Part shown: one piece after another, positions 1 to 10,805 of the stretch | Layout of the letters: every line of letters begins with the position of its first letter | How positions within the stretch are numbered: position 1 is the first letter of the stretch | Assembly (NCBI GenBank): GCA_023376005.1 | Contig: CM042156.1 | Span: forward strand, 47,533,592-47,597,591 | Direction of reading: 5' to 3' | DNA length: 64,000 nucleotides | From: Doryteuthis pealeii | Lineage: Eukaryota > Mollusca > Cephalopoda > Myopsida > Loliginidae | Made by a program: the position numbers and the translations under genes | Notes under the pieces: model-generated | The model's input: only the letters and a program-made list of their open reading frames with translations | Told to the model about the DNA's origin: nothing | Database searches by the model: none

Positions 1-50
1 AATGACCCGAAAAGGGTTGATATGCCGTAAAATACAACCAACCAATCAAC
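1..50 (+). mobile_element. 3' tail of a LINE/SINE family
   Basis: The window opens inside an element tail: AATGACCC, then GGTTGATATGCCGTAAAA, then a (CAAC)-rich end. The same tail closes the LINE fragment at 60553-61160 (reverse strand) and several SINE-like repeats here. The body lies outside the window. Confidence 0.6.
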
Positions 51-59
51 CATCAGTCT

Positions 60-160
60 GAGAGAAGCAAAATGAATCCAAACTTGCTAAACTCTGCTTA
101 AGAAATTGACCTTGAGTCGCATTCTACTCGTGGTAGAGGGTTTGGTTAATATGTACTTAT
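60..160 (+). mobile_element. SINE family A, 5'-truncated copy
   Basis: This matches the 3' half of the copy that follows (the 'aaacttgctaaactctgctt' region, then a CCTTG...CATTCTACTCGTGG...GGGTTTGGTTAAT tail). The tRNA-like head is missing. 160-225 holds nothing I recognise beyond a short echo of a mariner-like end. Confidence 0.55.
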
Positions 161-227
161 CTACCTTGGTTAGTCTATGAACTTGATAGAATTAAACTTA
201 TTCATGCTACCTACCTACTTACCTACA

Positions 228-475
228 ATGAGACGCGTCGTGTAATGGTTATCGTTGTAGAAAATGGACACAGCGAGACGAGTTCAAATCCCGAACGAGG
301 CTGTTTGCATTTTACATAACGGTAAATAGTTAGGCAGACTGGACTTTTTAACCTTGGTTAGACAATTAGTCCAGAAGAAAAATTCCGAATCCAAGTCTGC
401 TAAACCCCGCTTAATGAATTGACATTGTATCGTATCCTACTCAGGACGGAGGGTTTGGTAAAAATGAACGTATCT
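228..475 (+). mobile_element. SINE family A (tRNA-derived), near full length
   Basis: The head has a tRNA-like A-box region (GTGTAATGGTTATCG) and a B box (GAGTTCAAATCC), so it probably carried an internal Pol III promoter. A unique body follows, then the tail ACTCAGGACGGAGGGTTTGGTAAA. Other copies lie at 6752, 7188, 19440 (-), 46425 (-), 54812 (-), 58668 (-) and 60097 (-). The exact tRNA parent is not clear. Confidence 0.7.
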
Positions 476-486
476 ATCTTGGTTAG

Positions 487-660
487 GCAGGACTGGGTTT
501 ATTACCCAGTGCCTGGGGCATCCACCTCCCTTGATGAGTAATACCGACGAAATAAACGCAATTTTTGCCCCTACCACCCATAAGTCTCGGCTTGTGGTTG
601 GGCCCACATATAAATGTCCTTGTATCACACCCTCATATGTGGGATGGGCGGTAGATATGC
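487..660 (+). mobile_element. Repeat IV copy, 5'-truncated
   Basis: GC-rich repeat related to 18925-19215 (+) and 22071-22345 (-). Shared landmarks are GGGTTTATTGCCCAG, an inverted GAGG...CCTC segment, CTTCGGCTTGTGG and a CACCCTCATA..GTGGGATG tail. Orientation is taken from that tail, which resembles the tails of SINE families A and C. Confidence 0.65.
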
Positions 661-665
661 CCTAT

Positions 666-710
666 CTATCTTGGTTAGCCTATGAACTTTTCAGCTGACC
701 CTGCTACATT
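666..710. mobile_element. mariner-like terminal repeat remnant
   Basis: AGCCTATGAACTTTTCAGCTGACCCT closely resembles the right end of the small mariner-like MITE at 39929-40131. Only this end is recognisable. 710-1120 holds nothing I can identify. Confidence 0.35.
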
Positions 711-1127
711 TTTACACAACGCTCTTAGGCTTTGCTGTTCTTTATGCGGGATACCTAGTATTTTTACCTTCAGAATATCATATGCAAAAAGGGTATTGAT
801 AAATCAATAATTTATTATCGACTATTAAGTACATTAAGTTTGTTAGATAATCAAGTGTTGAATTATTCATAGCGAGACTAGCCAATTGAAGATGATTGAA
901 TCCATTGTTGCATGTGACATTACTGAAATAACTTTCCCAAAAAAATGCCAACCCGAATAAGAAAGAGTTTTATGTCTTACAACACGGTAGCTAAATTGAA
1001 AATTAACATCATAAATTGTTTATGGGTGTGGTTATAGGAATGTAGAGTCTGGTGCAATAAAGGTTTCCGATTTGTTCCTTTTCAAAGCTAAAGAATCTGA
1101 ATCCCGCTCTGTCGCCTAGAGCTATAG

Positions 1128-1579
1128 CAGGGATCACCAATCTACGGCCTGCGGGTCGGATCCGGCTCGCGAAGGCATTTTATATGGACCACCTTTTCAA
1201 AATATGTGAAATCAACCCATCGAACAAAATTAACTGATAAACATTTAAAAGAAGTTCTCTTGATTGGATGTAGCAATTCCAAACGAAACATTGACGATAT
1301 CTTGAAAGGCAAACTTCAGTTTCACAAATTTCACTAAACCTTTCTGCTAATGTTGTGTTCTTTGATAATGTTTTGAAAATAAATATGTTGGTTAAATTTG
1401 TTTTTGTGCATCTTACGCCACTCATCCATGAATATAACATGAAAAGATAAATTTTGTTTTACATCTTTTTCTCAGAGCTTTCATTCTGGCTAGCAAGTAT
1501 TGAACACAATAATAATTTGCCTCGCGCTCGTTATTTTTCAATTATCCAGCCCACCGTGAAAAAGGTTTGGTGATCCTTG
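1128..1579. mobile_element. hAT-like non-autonomous DNA transposon (MITE)
   Basis: The left end reads CAGGGATCACCAATCTACGG and the right end, read inward on the minus strand, CAAGGATCACCAAACCT. These are hAT-style terminal inverted repeats starting with CA. Flanks are AGCTATAG (1120-1127) and GGCTATAG (1580-1587), an 8-bp target duplication with one mismatch, as expected for hAT. A minus-strand reading frame of 86 codons (1180-1440) lies inside, but I do not recognise transposase motifs in it. Confidence 0.7.
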
Positions 1580-1589
1580 GGCTATAGGA

Positions 1590-1850
1590 TAGGTCGACTG
1601 TACCTATGCAGAGAGGTAAGACCCGTCACTCCAGTGAGTCCACGGGACTTATTGAGTGATGTGTTACCAAAGATCTATTATTTTGTTAGAAAGACTGTCT
1701 TCACTATACCATTATTAGGAATGAAACCCGTTGTCAACATTTGAAAAAGTAGTAAACAAAAGTCAAATCAATTTTTGCTGTAATTTGACTATTAACTGTC
1801 TTGACAACAAAATAGTGTGAACGGAAAGGCCAATTTAAAATCTCTTACTA
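1590..1850. other. no recognised feature
   Basis: AT-rich unique-looking sequence. No coding signature or repeat landmark was seen. Confidence 0.4.
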
Positions 1851-2029
1851 TTCAAATCTTAATTTTTAAATATCTTTAGGAATATAAATAAAATCTTCAT
1901 TATTTTTGCACAAAAAGCAAACTCTTGTCATAGTGAATGTGTATATATATTTACTTAGTCGTTAATTGATTTATTTTTATAATTTCCCCCGGACATATAT
2001 TTCCCCGCCCATACATACATACAACTGCC

Positions 2030-2035
<6 letters not shown>
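1850..2035 (-). mobile_element. Helitron family H1, 5'-end fragment
   Basis: On the minus strand the sequence runs from the (TA)n through GGCAGTTGTATGTATG, GTCCGGGGG and a (AATTAACGAC) block. The same block starts the complete H1 copies at 19663-20072 and 62285-62989. The 3' hairpin and CTAG end are missing here. Confidence 0.55.
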
Positions 2036-2073
<38 letters not shown>

Positions 2074-2103
2074 ATAGATAGATAGATAGATAGATAGATG
2101 GAT
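2033..2103. repeat. (TA)n/(GATA)n microsatellite
   Basis: About 38 bp of TA followed by seven GATA-type units. It sits at the 5' boundary of the Helitron fragment. Confidence 0.95.
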
Positions 2104-2104
2104 A

Positions 2105-2890
2105 AGCACTGCTAGGAATTCTTTGTACGGGATTCAGCACACATTTCTTCTAACATTGAACATATTTTCAAATAAAAGCTGGATTTCTTTCTGCTGATTT
2201 ACGATATGAATTGAGATTCGGCAGAAGTTCGCATAAAAAAAGAACCGCTTTAATTCTACGAGTGATAAATCTATCCACTATTTTTTCACGTCATTGACGA
2301 AAGAGAAGACGGCAAATGAATGGCATCCCATGAAACCATCAAACATATCCAGATGGCCTTGATCTTACCGAATCAAACAAACAGACAAGGAATATTAAAA
2401 GAGGCTGAAAACTGAAGATCCCAAATTAATTCTTTCTTAATTGTCTTGTTACGAGCAATTAGTTTTTTTTTCTCCTTCTGTTGAGCCAATCGGATTCAAT
2501 CTGTCTTAAACTGGGGATTGTAGACGCCATAGTCTTTCTTTTAGTTGACCAAGAACACAATTATTTCCTATTTGCCACTAATACAACGACTTGCCACCGA
2601 CTGATTCGGCTTCCTATAAAAGTTAATTGCGCCAAATCAAAAGACGCTGCTGTCTACTTGTTAAAGAAACTTGACTTGTCGAACTGTATTACTGCAATTG
2701 TAAAATCGCCTGCAAGGAATGTTGCTGACTGACAGGAAGCCAAAAATACTTCAATCTGACCCAATTTTCGCGGGAAAATAAGTCAAGACCTTTACCGCCG
2801 CTTCTGATAATTGCTTCTAATGCTCTAAATTATCTAGGGGAAAAAAAGTTCATCTCTACAATCAGGATATGTGCACATATATGCGAGGGT
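2105..2890. other. no firm feature; weak 83-codon frame
   Basis: An open frame at 2481-2732 (+) has no recognised domain and no support beyond being open. The rest shows no repeat landmarks. Confidence 0.3.
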
Positions 2891-2897
2891 ACATGTC

Positions 2898-3470
<573 letters not shown>

Positions 3471-3595
3471 TGTGTATACAAATAAACAGTATTAGCAAAG
3501 ATGAAATTATCATGCTTATGTCCTATTTTGTATATGTGTATGTTTGTATATGTGTGTGCTGCATATGTGTGTGTAGGTGTGCGTGGGTGTTTTAA

Positions 3596-3596
<1 letters not shown>

Positions 3597-3649
<53 letters not shown>

Positions 3650-3650
3650 C
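3597..3650. repeat. (GT)n microsatellite
   Basis: About 50 bp of uninterrupted GT on the plus strand. Confidence 0.95.
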
Positions 3651-3959
3651 ACGCACGCTTGATGTATTATCTATCTATATAATGAACAGAATGACTTTTC
3701 CTGTTATTTTTTTCTTTCTTTGTCTGTCAGTAATTTCTGTAATGTTAAGAGTTAAGTATATCTCTGCCCTGCCGATAAAATCGAATTATTATATAAAAAA
3801 AGATTGTATTAAAATTGTAGAATTCAAGAATTAAAATACTCATTAATATACTGATTAAATGAAATAAAATAATATCAAATACTGATAGATTTTTATACAC
3901 GTCTAAACATTAACTGTTTTTCTTCATATTTTACATCTTATGGTTTTTAAGATGACCGT

Positions 3960-5180
3960 GGTATTTCACAGATGCTAACTCTACACTTTGTTCCTATCTA
4001 TGTCACCATCAGGTGAATAAACCATTGCTTTCGTGTCTTTGTATTATTATACCCGTAACAGTTTCTTACCATATGCTAGAAGTATTTGGTCCATCTTTCC
4101 TCTGTGTATGGAGTCAAATGCCTTGGAGAAATCTACTAACAGTAGTGTTACCTCGGGATTTTTTGCTCGTACTCCTTCGAAGATTCGACGAATTCTCAGA
4201 ATCTGATTTGTGGATCCATTTTTCTGAAACTCATTTTGATTTTTCATAAGATTTTTTTCGACTTCAGGTTTGATGCGTTTGGGAATCATGGCGTTATAAA
4301 CTTTAGCAATTATAACAATAAGAGCTCTACGTCTGTAGTTGGTAGTGATTCCGAGGCCATGTATCTCCAGGAAGAGGATTTCAGCCTCTCGTCCATTTAT
4401 CTATCGTGTATTGTTTATACACTGTATTGCATAATTGAAGAAGTACGTTGCTAAATTTCCTTGTCTTTCACACTTCAAAAAGTATTTCATTGACGTCTGC
4501 AACTTTTCCGCTTTTGATTGTTTTTAGAAATTCTTCGTTAAGTGTTCTAGTTTGATGTCTAGTTGTCAATTAATGATCTCTTGAGTATGTTCATATGTAA
4601 TTTTAGGAGGGTTTCCAAAAAGATTCTTTGAGTGTTCTTTCCACTTTAGAAATCTATCTTCTTGGCTGGCAGATTTTAGTTTTGGTCTCTATGTACTTTT
4701 CCTGTCATTATCCTCGTTTACTGTCTACCATGCTATCTTCTACCGAATTTCTGATTTTATTTATTTGGCCTTGAATGTATTCTATTTGATCTTTTTGGTA
4801 TATTCTAGCTAGTTCTATCTGAGTTTTCTTAAGTTGCTGCACATTGGCGTTGTCTATTTTTTATTACGTAGGGCCTTGAATGTATTCTATTTGATCTTTT
4901 TGGTATATTCTAGCTAGTTCTATCTGAGTTTTCTTAAGTTGCTGCACATTGGCGTTTATCTATTTTTTATTGCGTAGGGGTGCATTTTTATGGTATCTCG
5001 CTTTTCTCTAACTGCTTTTGACTTCCATATTTGGCTCTTGGTTTGATTGGTATACATTCAGCTGCTGCTTCTAAATGGGAGGTGACTAGGTTTTAATATT
5101 CATCAACTGGGTATGTCTCCAGAACATTATTAAACTTGTTTCTTACAATTACCGAATGTTGTATCGCAATTGGCAAGAAA
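3960..5180 (-). pseudogene. LINE remnant: endonuclease-RT linker and reverse transcriptase
   Basis: Minus-strand translation, with stops and frameshifts, gives a degenerate non-LTR retrotransposon polyprotein. From 5' to 3' it shows a linker (NKFNNVLETYP, then LEAAAECIPIKPRAKYG), a KWKEHSKNLFGNPPKITYE segment, GITTNYRRRALI with IAKVYNAMIPKRIKP, and the RT core LLLVDFSKAFDSIHRGKM followed by LLAYG and YSPDGD. The VDF-KAFD segment is RT motif A. The catalytic motif (F/Y)xDD region is absent. A ~104-bp internal tandem duplication (4768-4966) and many stops show it is dead. The readable 80-codon open part is 4047-4289. Clade is uncertain; the gene order is typical of APE-type LINEs. Confidence 0.8.
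4768..4966. repeat. ~104-bp tandem duplication inside the LINE remnant
   Basis: The block beginning CCTTGAATGTATTCTATTTG occurs twice with near identity (start at 4770 and again at 4874). It interrupts the pseudogene's linker region. Confidence 0.9.
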
Positions 5181-5184
5181 AACA

Positions 5185-6150
5185 CCTACTTTATATTTTA
5201 TATACCAATAATATCCAGACAAGGCAGTGTTGTTCTTATATTTTCTATTGGAATGACTTATCTTGTGGGAGTACCATCTAGATTCAAAACTATTCTGTAC
5301 AGAGTCAAAATAGATTTTTCTTCTTTTTTTCCCTAACTGATAAAAGCTTTATATACTACGTTGTCAGTGAAGCATTTGCTGTTTAAAGGGCAATTCTTAC
5401 TGATACAGCAATTACAACCAGTAATTGCTGTTGGAATCGATGAGGTTAGCATTATAAACAGAAATAATCTTGTACATATTTTTAGAACAAGAATAGTTCA
5501 CTTTGAAATAAATTTCTATGAAATAACTCCTTTAAGTTGCATTTGTCGAAGTATTTGTCAATTAATTTGAGGAAGGTTTTGGTGTTGGCAGGCTGAACCA
5601 AATAGTTTTTGTTTTTTTCTGATTATTTTAGATTTTTTTCTTATGCTTAGTGTCACGAAGTATTCCAGCTTCAGTTTTTTTTTTAATCCAATGTTTTCCT
5701 CCTGTTGTCACCGTAGCAACAAGTGGTATGGTAAATAAAAATACAGCAAAAACTGATCGTTCTTTTGAGAAAAAAAGAATCCCTAGGAAAAATACTAAAT
5801 AAATATGGAAAGTATAAAAGTCGAGAAAATTAAGTAGACAGCATAAGTTGAAATCGTGAAATTGATACAATACTAGACTATATCGCTCTGCCTAGAATCT
5901 CACACAAAGAAAACCAGATTTCTCATCATGGCCCACAAACTAAACTAACCCTCCCACCATGACTCAAGTGTTTTACACTTTCCCCTTTTGCACCATACAA
6001 CAGCATATAAGGAAAAATACGGACACAGATAATTCACTTGGTTTGAAAATCTATAGGCATAGGCGAGAAACTATCAGATACGAAACGCCGTTGGCTTTAT
6101 GTCTTCGCTACTCTAGCTTAGATATAGATGCACTCTTAATGATATTGAGC
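5185..6150. other. no recognised feature
   Basis: AT-rich sequence. Several short frames (for example 5361-5570) have no domain or family resemblance. Confidence 0.4.
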
Positions 6151-6179
6151 ACTCTTTACTCTCTCTATATATATATTAT

Positions 6180-6318
6180 ACTTTTACTTGAAGGCATTTA
6201 CAAAGCATGTATCGCATAAAATTCGATACTTTTTCTTATATAAATTCATTTTCTATAAGAAAAAGTGTAATCCCGGCAAAGGATCACTCGGTGTGTAGAA
6301 TATCGTACAGACTCTTTC

Positions 6319-6325
<7 letters not shown>
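6180..6325 (-). mobile_element. Hammerhead-carrying repeat, truncated copy
   Basis: On the minus strand this reads GAAAGAGTCTGTACGATATTC, CTACACACCGAGTGATCC, then TATCGAATTTTATGCGAT and TGCCTTCAAG. It parallels 48009-48136 on the plus strand, which is the 3' half and downstream part of the canonical hammerhead unit. The CTGATGA half is lost where (TA)n begins at 6322. Confidence 0.65.

Positions 6326-6361
<36 letters not shown>
6322..6361. repeat. (TA)n microsatellite
   Basis: About 40 bp of TA abutting the truncated hammerhead repeat. Confidence 0.95.
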
Positions 6362-6364
<3 letters not shown>

Positions 6365-6521
6365 GGGGATGAGCTTGGTTTAGTCTGATGTAACCATAAA
6401 TCAACCATAATTTTTTCAAGTATTTTTTTGGAGCAGAGGTGAGGGGTGAAGATTAATGATCTTAATCCTTCTTGATGTTTGACTTCACAACAATGTGATC
6501 CTGTCTTTGTCACTGCTAAGA

Positions 6522-6554
<33 letters not shown>

Positions 6555-6751
6555 GAGACAGAGAGAGAGTGATGTTGATACTGCGCAACTGTTTTTTATT
6601 TATTATAATACAGGTGCAACTTCTGTGCTTGAGTTGAAAAGTAATTAATCGCTGATATACACATTCTATTTCCAAACACACACACAGACACACACGCACA
6701 CACACACACAAATAAATGATGTGATGGACATATAAATGTTATTTCACATCT

Positions 6752-7025
6752 AGGAGGTGCACTTGTGCAACAGTTATCGTCATACGAAATGGAATCGGCA
6801 GTCCGAGTTCAAATCCTGGATGAAGCTGTTTGTGTTTCACTTCATGCTAATGCCCTTGGGAAAGGCATGAATCCATCTCTTCTGCCCCTATGAGTAAATA
6901 GTAGGGCACATTGGTCTATTTATTAAAAAAAAACATCTAGATTAAAACCGGCTTGGCTCTGCTGAAAAATTGGTCTTGTGCCACATCCTGCCCATGCCGG
7001 AGGGACTTGATCAATACAAACACAC
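6752..7025 (+). mobile_element. SINE family A copy
   Basis: The head has GTTATCGTC...GAGTTCAAATCCTGGATGAAGCTGTTTG, the body CCCTTGGGAAAGGCATGAATCC, and the tail CTTGTGCCACATCCTGCCCATG. A near-copy of the body and tail is repeated at 7188-7465. Confidence 0.75.
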
Positions 7026-7560
7026 GCGTGCGCATATACACGCTGATAGACATACATGAAATATAAAAGGGGGCATCCCATTGGGGTGTAATAGTTAGCA
7101 GGCTAGTCTCGCAAATCCATTATTACTTATCCTTGGTAAGGCAAGCAGATTAGAAGGAGAACTCTGAATTCGAACACTCACACACTGTGGATGCGCGCTT
7201 TGCATAACAGTTATAGACACGACGTGCCAAACTCAAATTCTGGACGAATTTGTTTACATTGCATTTTCCTTGATAAAAGCATGAATAAATCTCTTCGCCC
7301 CCTCCTCCCCAGCTTTGAGTAAATAGTAGGACAGACTAGGCTCTTTTAACATGATACAGTAACCGGTCTATTTATTTAAAAAAAAAACATCTAGATTAAA
7401 AACGGCTTGGCTCTGCTGAAAAATTGGCCTTGTGCCACATCCTGCCCATGGCGGAGGGACTTGATCAATACAAACACACGCGTGCGCATATACACGCTGA
7501 TATACTTACATGAAATATAAAAGTGGACATCCATTATGGTATAATGGTTAGCAAGCTAGT
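6913..7560. repeat. ~455-bp tandem duplication of SINE A tail plus SINE C head
   Basis: The segment TCTATTTATT-A-run-CATCTAGATTAAAA through CAATACAAACACACGCGTGCG occurs at 6913 and again at about 7370. Both copies run on into a family C SINE head. Tandem amplification of a composite, not two independent insertions, explains this. Confidence 0.75.
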
Positions 7561-7990
7561 CTCGCAAATCCATTACTAAAGAATTTCGAGTTTAATCTTC
7601 GCTGGATGCCCAATACTTGTGACCTTGTGTCACATTCTGCCCCGCGACGAACGGTTGGAAAAATACCTCCTGCCTGTGGCGAACGGGTTTGGTAAATAAG
7701 GACATCCCGTCGTTGAGTAATGGTTAGCTAGCTGGTCTCGCAGATCCATTACTACTGAATATCGAGTCCGATCCTCACTGGATGCCCCAGACTTTGGACC
7801 TTGTGTCACATCTTACTCGTTGCGAACTGATTGGGTAAATATGGGCGTCCCGTCATAGTATAATGGTTAACAATTTGGTCTCGCAGATTTATTACTACTG
7901 AATAGTGAGTTCGATCCTCGTTAGATGCTCCATTTTTGTGATCTTGTGTTACATCTTAACCGTGGCGAATGGGTTGGGTAAATACCTATA
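7075..7990 (+). mobile_element. Cluster of tRNA-derived SINE family C (four heads)
   Basis: Four consecutive heads start near 7082, 7520, 7705 and 7852. Each has GGTATAATGGTTAGCAAGCT-like A-box sequence, CTCGCAGATCCATTACTACTGAAT, a B box (GAGTTCGATCC) and GCTGGATGCCCC. Tails read CCTTGTGTCACATCTT..CG..GCGAA..GGTTGGGTAAATA. The last three sit head to tail at ~145-185 bp spacing. Glu- or Asp-type tRNAs are possible parents. Confidence 0.75.
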
Positions 7991-8044
7991 TAAAATACAC
8001 TAACAAACTATACATGCACACACTCACACATACACAGATGTATG

Positions 8045-8145
8045 CACACAAATGTGCCTGACCCCAACCGCTAGGCATGATATAACCCTGGATGGGTTGA
8101 TATGCCGTTAAAATCAATAAACCAACCAACAACCAACAAATGTGC
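8045..8145 (+). mobile_element. LINE 3' end fragment
   Basis: CCAACCGCTAGGCATGATATAACC..GGGTTGATATGCCGTTAAAATC matches, in reverse complement, the 3' end of the LINE at 60553-61160. Only the tail is present. Confidence 0.65.
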
Positions 8146-8177
8146 CTGGTGTGAGTGCGAACGTGAGTTCGTTTGCA

Positions 8178-8200
8178 TACACACACACACACACACACAG

Positions 8201-8237
<37 letters not shown>

Positions 8238-8313
8238 ATATATATATGGAGAGTGAGAGACGCTGAGAAACAGACGAAGAGAGACAAATAGAGTAAAACT
8301 GTTTCTTCCCCTT

Positions 8314-8371
<58 letters not shown>

Positions 8372-8399
8372 AACACATACACACACACACACACACACA

Positions 8400-8434
<35 letters not shown>
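8178..8434. repeat. Compound (CA)(TA)(TC)(CA)(TA) microsatellite
   Basis: Successive runs of CA, TA, TC, CA and TA, separated by ~60 bp of normal sequence. All reading frames in it are compositional. Confidence 0.95.
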
Positions 8435-8438
<4 letters not shown>

Positions 8439-8886
8439 CTAAACTTGCAAATTGGTCGGAAAATTAAAACGGAAAGTTTTTGGGTGGTCCCCCATGACAG
8501 TTTAACTACAGTCTATGAATGAACTTTTTGCGAATTGCGGTTTAGTGGTTTGGGGATTAAGGTTGTTTTTTTTACGTATTGCTTAAAAAAATTACTATAC
8601 ATTTAACGTTGAAAAATATATTTTTTAAATCACGTTTAATTGAAATTATACATTGCAATACTAACCCTACCGTTGGGTTCAATAATTAATTTCAATGGTT
8701 AATTAAATGTATAGTAATTTTGGGTTCTTTTTTTAAGCAATACATAATTAAAAACAACCTTAATCCCCAAACCCCTAAACCGTAACCCAATTCGCAAAAA
8801 GTTCATTCGTAGACTGTAGTTAAACTGTCATGGGGGACCACTAAAAAACTTTCCGTTTGAATTTTCCGACCAATTTGCAAGTTTAG

Positions 8887-8890
<4 letters not shown>
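8435..8890. mobile_element. Foldback MITE with ~220-bp arms inserted in (TA)n
   Basis: The left arm starts TAGGCTAAACTTGCAAATTGG and the right arm is its inverted complement ending in GCCTA. The arms pair almost throughout (for example GGTCCCCCATGACAGTTTAACTAC against its complement). Both ends abut (TA)n, which fits a TA target duplication as used by Tc1/mariner-type transposases. No coding capacity. Confidence 0.8.

Positions 8891-8891
<1 letters not shown>

Positions 8892-8930
<39 letters not shown>
8892..8930. repeat. (TA)n microsatellite
   Basis: Continuation of the TA tract on the far side of the foldback MITE. Confidence 0.95.
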
Positions 8931-8931
<1 letters not shown>

Positions 8932-8989
8932 CGAGAGAGAGAGTGAGAGAGCATTTTTAGCATCCCTTTTCAAGGTTCTGGGGAATAAT

Positions 8990-9440
8990 TGAATGGATAG
9001 AGAGTTTTTTTTTTAGGAATATCATTTACAAGTTGCCATACAGACGACCTATTGATATAGATCCCAACTTAGAGATACATAAAACATATTTTTCCTTGTA
9101 GCCATAATGACTTATTAAGCGACTCAAAACACGTGTTGAAGGAAGATAGTTTATCAGCAAGGGAGATAAGTCAACAGAACTTCCGGATGTCGAAACAACC
9201 CCTCCAGTGTTATTCCCACAGGAAATCTTTTTATTCGTTCAGTTTTTGTTATTTTTTGACTCTGACATTTCAGTGAAAGATGAACCGGACTAAACACTGG
9301 TGCCTCGACTTTTAGCCTAAAGGTTTCATTAACAATAATCTCTATTCTTTATATTTTAAACAAGAAATCAGTTCGTTTGACCATGATGTGTTTTAATGGT
9401 AGAGACTAAAATACAACTAATAATCTTGTAAGTTAATCTT
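8990..9440. other. no recognised feature
   Basis: No repeat landmark or coding signature was seen. Confidence 0.4.
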
Positions 9441-9444
9441 ATAC

Positions 9445-9748
9445 ATCTTTGTTTATGAGTTCGTTCTTCCCTGGATTCTCTAAAGCAGTAGCTTTGAGCC
9501 AGACTATACAACGCTAAGTAAATTATATAGTTATTCACATTTTAGTTAATAAATCATTACATTTAATACTAAAATCTGATCTTTCTGACAATATAAAGCG
9601 AAAATTCTTTCAAGCTGTAGTCGTGTCAGTACTACTGTATGGCTACACTACTTGAACTCTACATCATTGTTTATGATTTCGTTCTTCCCTGGATTCTCTA
9701 ATGCAGTAGCTTTGTGCCAGACTATACAACGCTAAGTAAATTATAGGG
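9445..9748 (+). pseudogene. RTE-type LINE fragment within a tandem duplication
   Basis: 9570-9655 encodes a short stretch equivalent to SDLSDNIKxKFFQAVV-SVLLYGYTT, the region just upstream of the RTE 3' end. The same sequence recurs at 10810-10940. The unit beginning TTTATGAGTTCGTTCTTCCC is present twice (9450 and 9668), and the second copy is split by the insertion at 9749-10797. Confidence 0.6.
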
Positions 9749-10797
9749 ACTGACAAACCGAGCCAATATGTGTTTTTGACAAAATGACTTTAACCCCACA
9801 TCCGCTACAGAAAATAATTTACCAAAAATCAGGAAATTATCGGATTTTAATGAAATTTTCAGTATTTATGTATCAATGAATGATCTTTATAATGCATTAT
9901 TTATTTTATTTCAAAACTTTCTCATTTTTTTCAGGTCACTTAATTTTGACCCCCCTTATGCTGTGGGCGTAAAATTTTTTCGAGTTGGTCCTTACCTGAT
10001 ACTAATTACAGTATAAATAATGAGATAAAAGACCGAAGTTATGAATAGAAACAAAAAAAAAATTTTACGGTTGCGCTTCTATGAGAAAATAAGTACCGAA
10101 AATCGAAAAATAAAATGTAAAAAAATAATAAATAATTAATTTTTGGGAGATTTCTTTTTTACTCATTTCGATAATTATTTAATTGGCTATTATTTTATAA
10201 AAGAAAACATTATACATCGATGTTTTTTCAGCTTAAAAAGGGGAGTGGGTACATTTTCAATCAAGTTTTTCTTCAAAACGTATACTTTGTTTGACTAAAA
10301 TAAGGTTTGCATTAAGTAGATATTTATTTTTAGAATCTAAAAATATAACATTTTAAACTTAACATCAGGATTTTCATATTTTAAATGAATTTTATATATT
10401 AATTTTTCATAGCAAAAATACTAAATTAAAGTTTTGAAATAAAATAACTGATGCATTATAAAATTCATTAATTGATAAATCAATACTGAAAATTTCATTA
10501 AAATCGGATAATTACCTGATTTTTGGTAATTTTTTTCCATCCCAAATGTTACGTTAAAATTGTAAACAAGCGTTGAAAAACAGCCAAAATAGCGGATATT
10601 GTCGAAATTGACCAAAACAAATAGTTTTAAATCTTTTAAAAATAAACTGCATATGTAATTATATTTTTCTTTTTTTAATGCTGGTTATTATGCTACTACT
10701 TATTGATTTAGACAAAGTTTAACCTTAAATAATATATTTAATTATTCTTAATTCGCTTTTAAAACTCGTAGTATCCGTTTTTTTTTTGCTACTCCCT
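9749..10797. mobile_element. ~1.05-kb foldback element splitting an RTE fragment
   Basis: The termini AGGGACTGACAAAC and, inverted, AGGGAGTAGCAAA are weakly alike. The flanks AGTAAATTAT are repeated on both sides (10-bp candidate target duplication), and the uninterrupted paralogue at ~9510-9530 gives the empty site. Inside, 9815-9905 and 10425-10545 are long inverted repeats (CCAAAAATCAGG...GGATTTTAATGAAATTTTC). Related pieces lie at 16045-16165 and 37590-37700. A 64-codon frame inside is not credible. Confidence 0.65.
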
Positions 10798-10805
10798 AGT
10801 AAATT

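Noticed and set aside
3960..5180. Active LINE gene
   Set aside because: Stops, frameshifts, an internal duplication and loss of the RT catalytic region make it a pseudogene.
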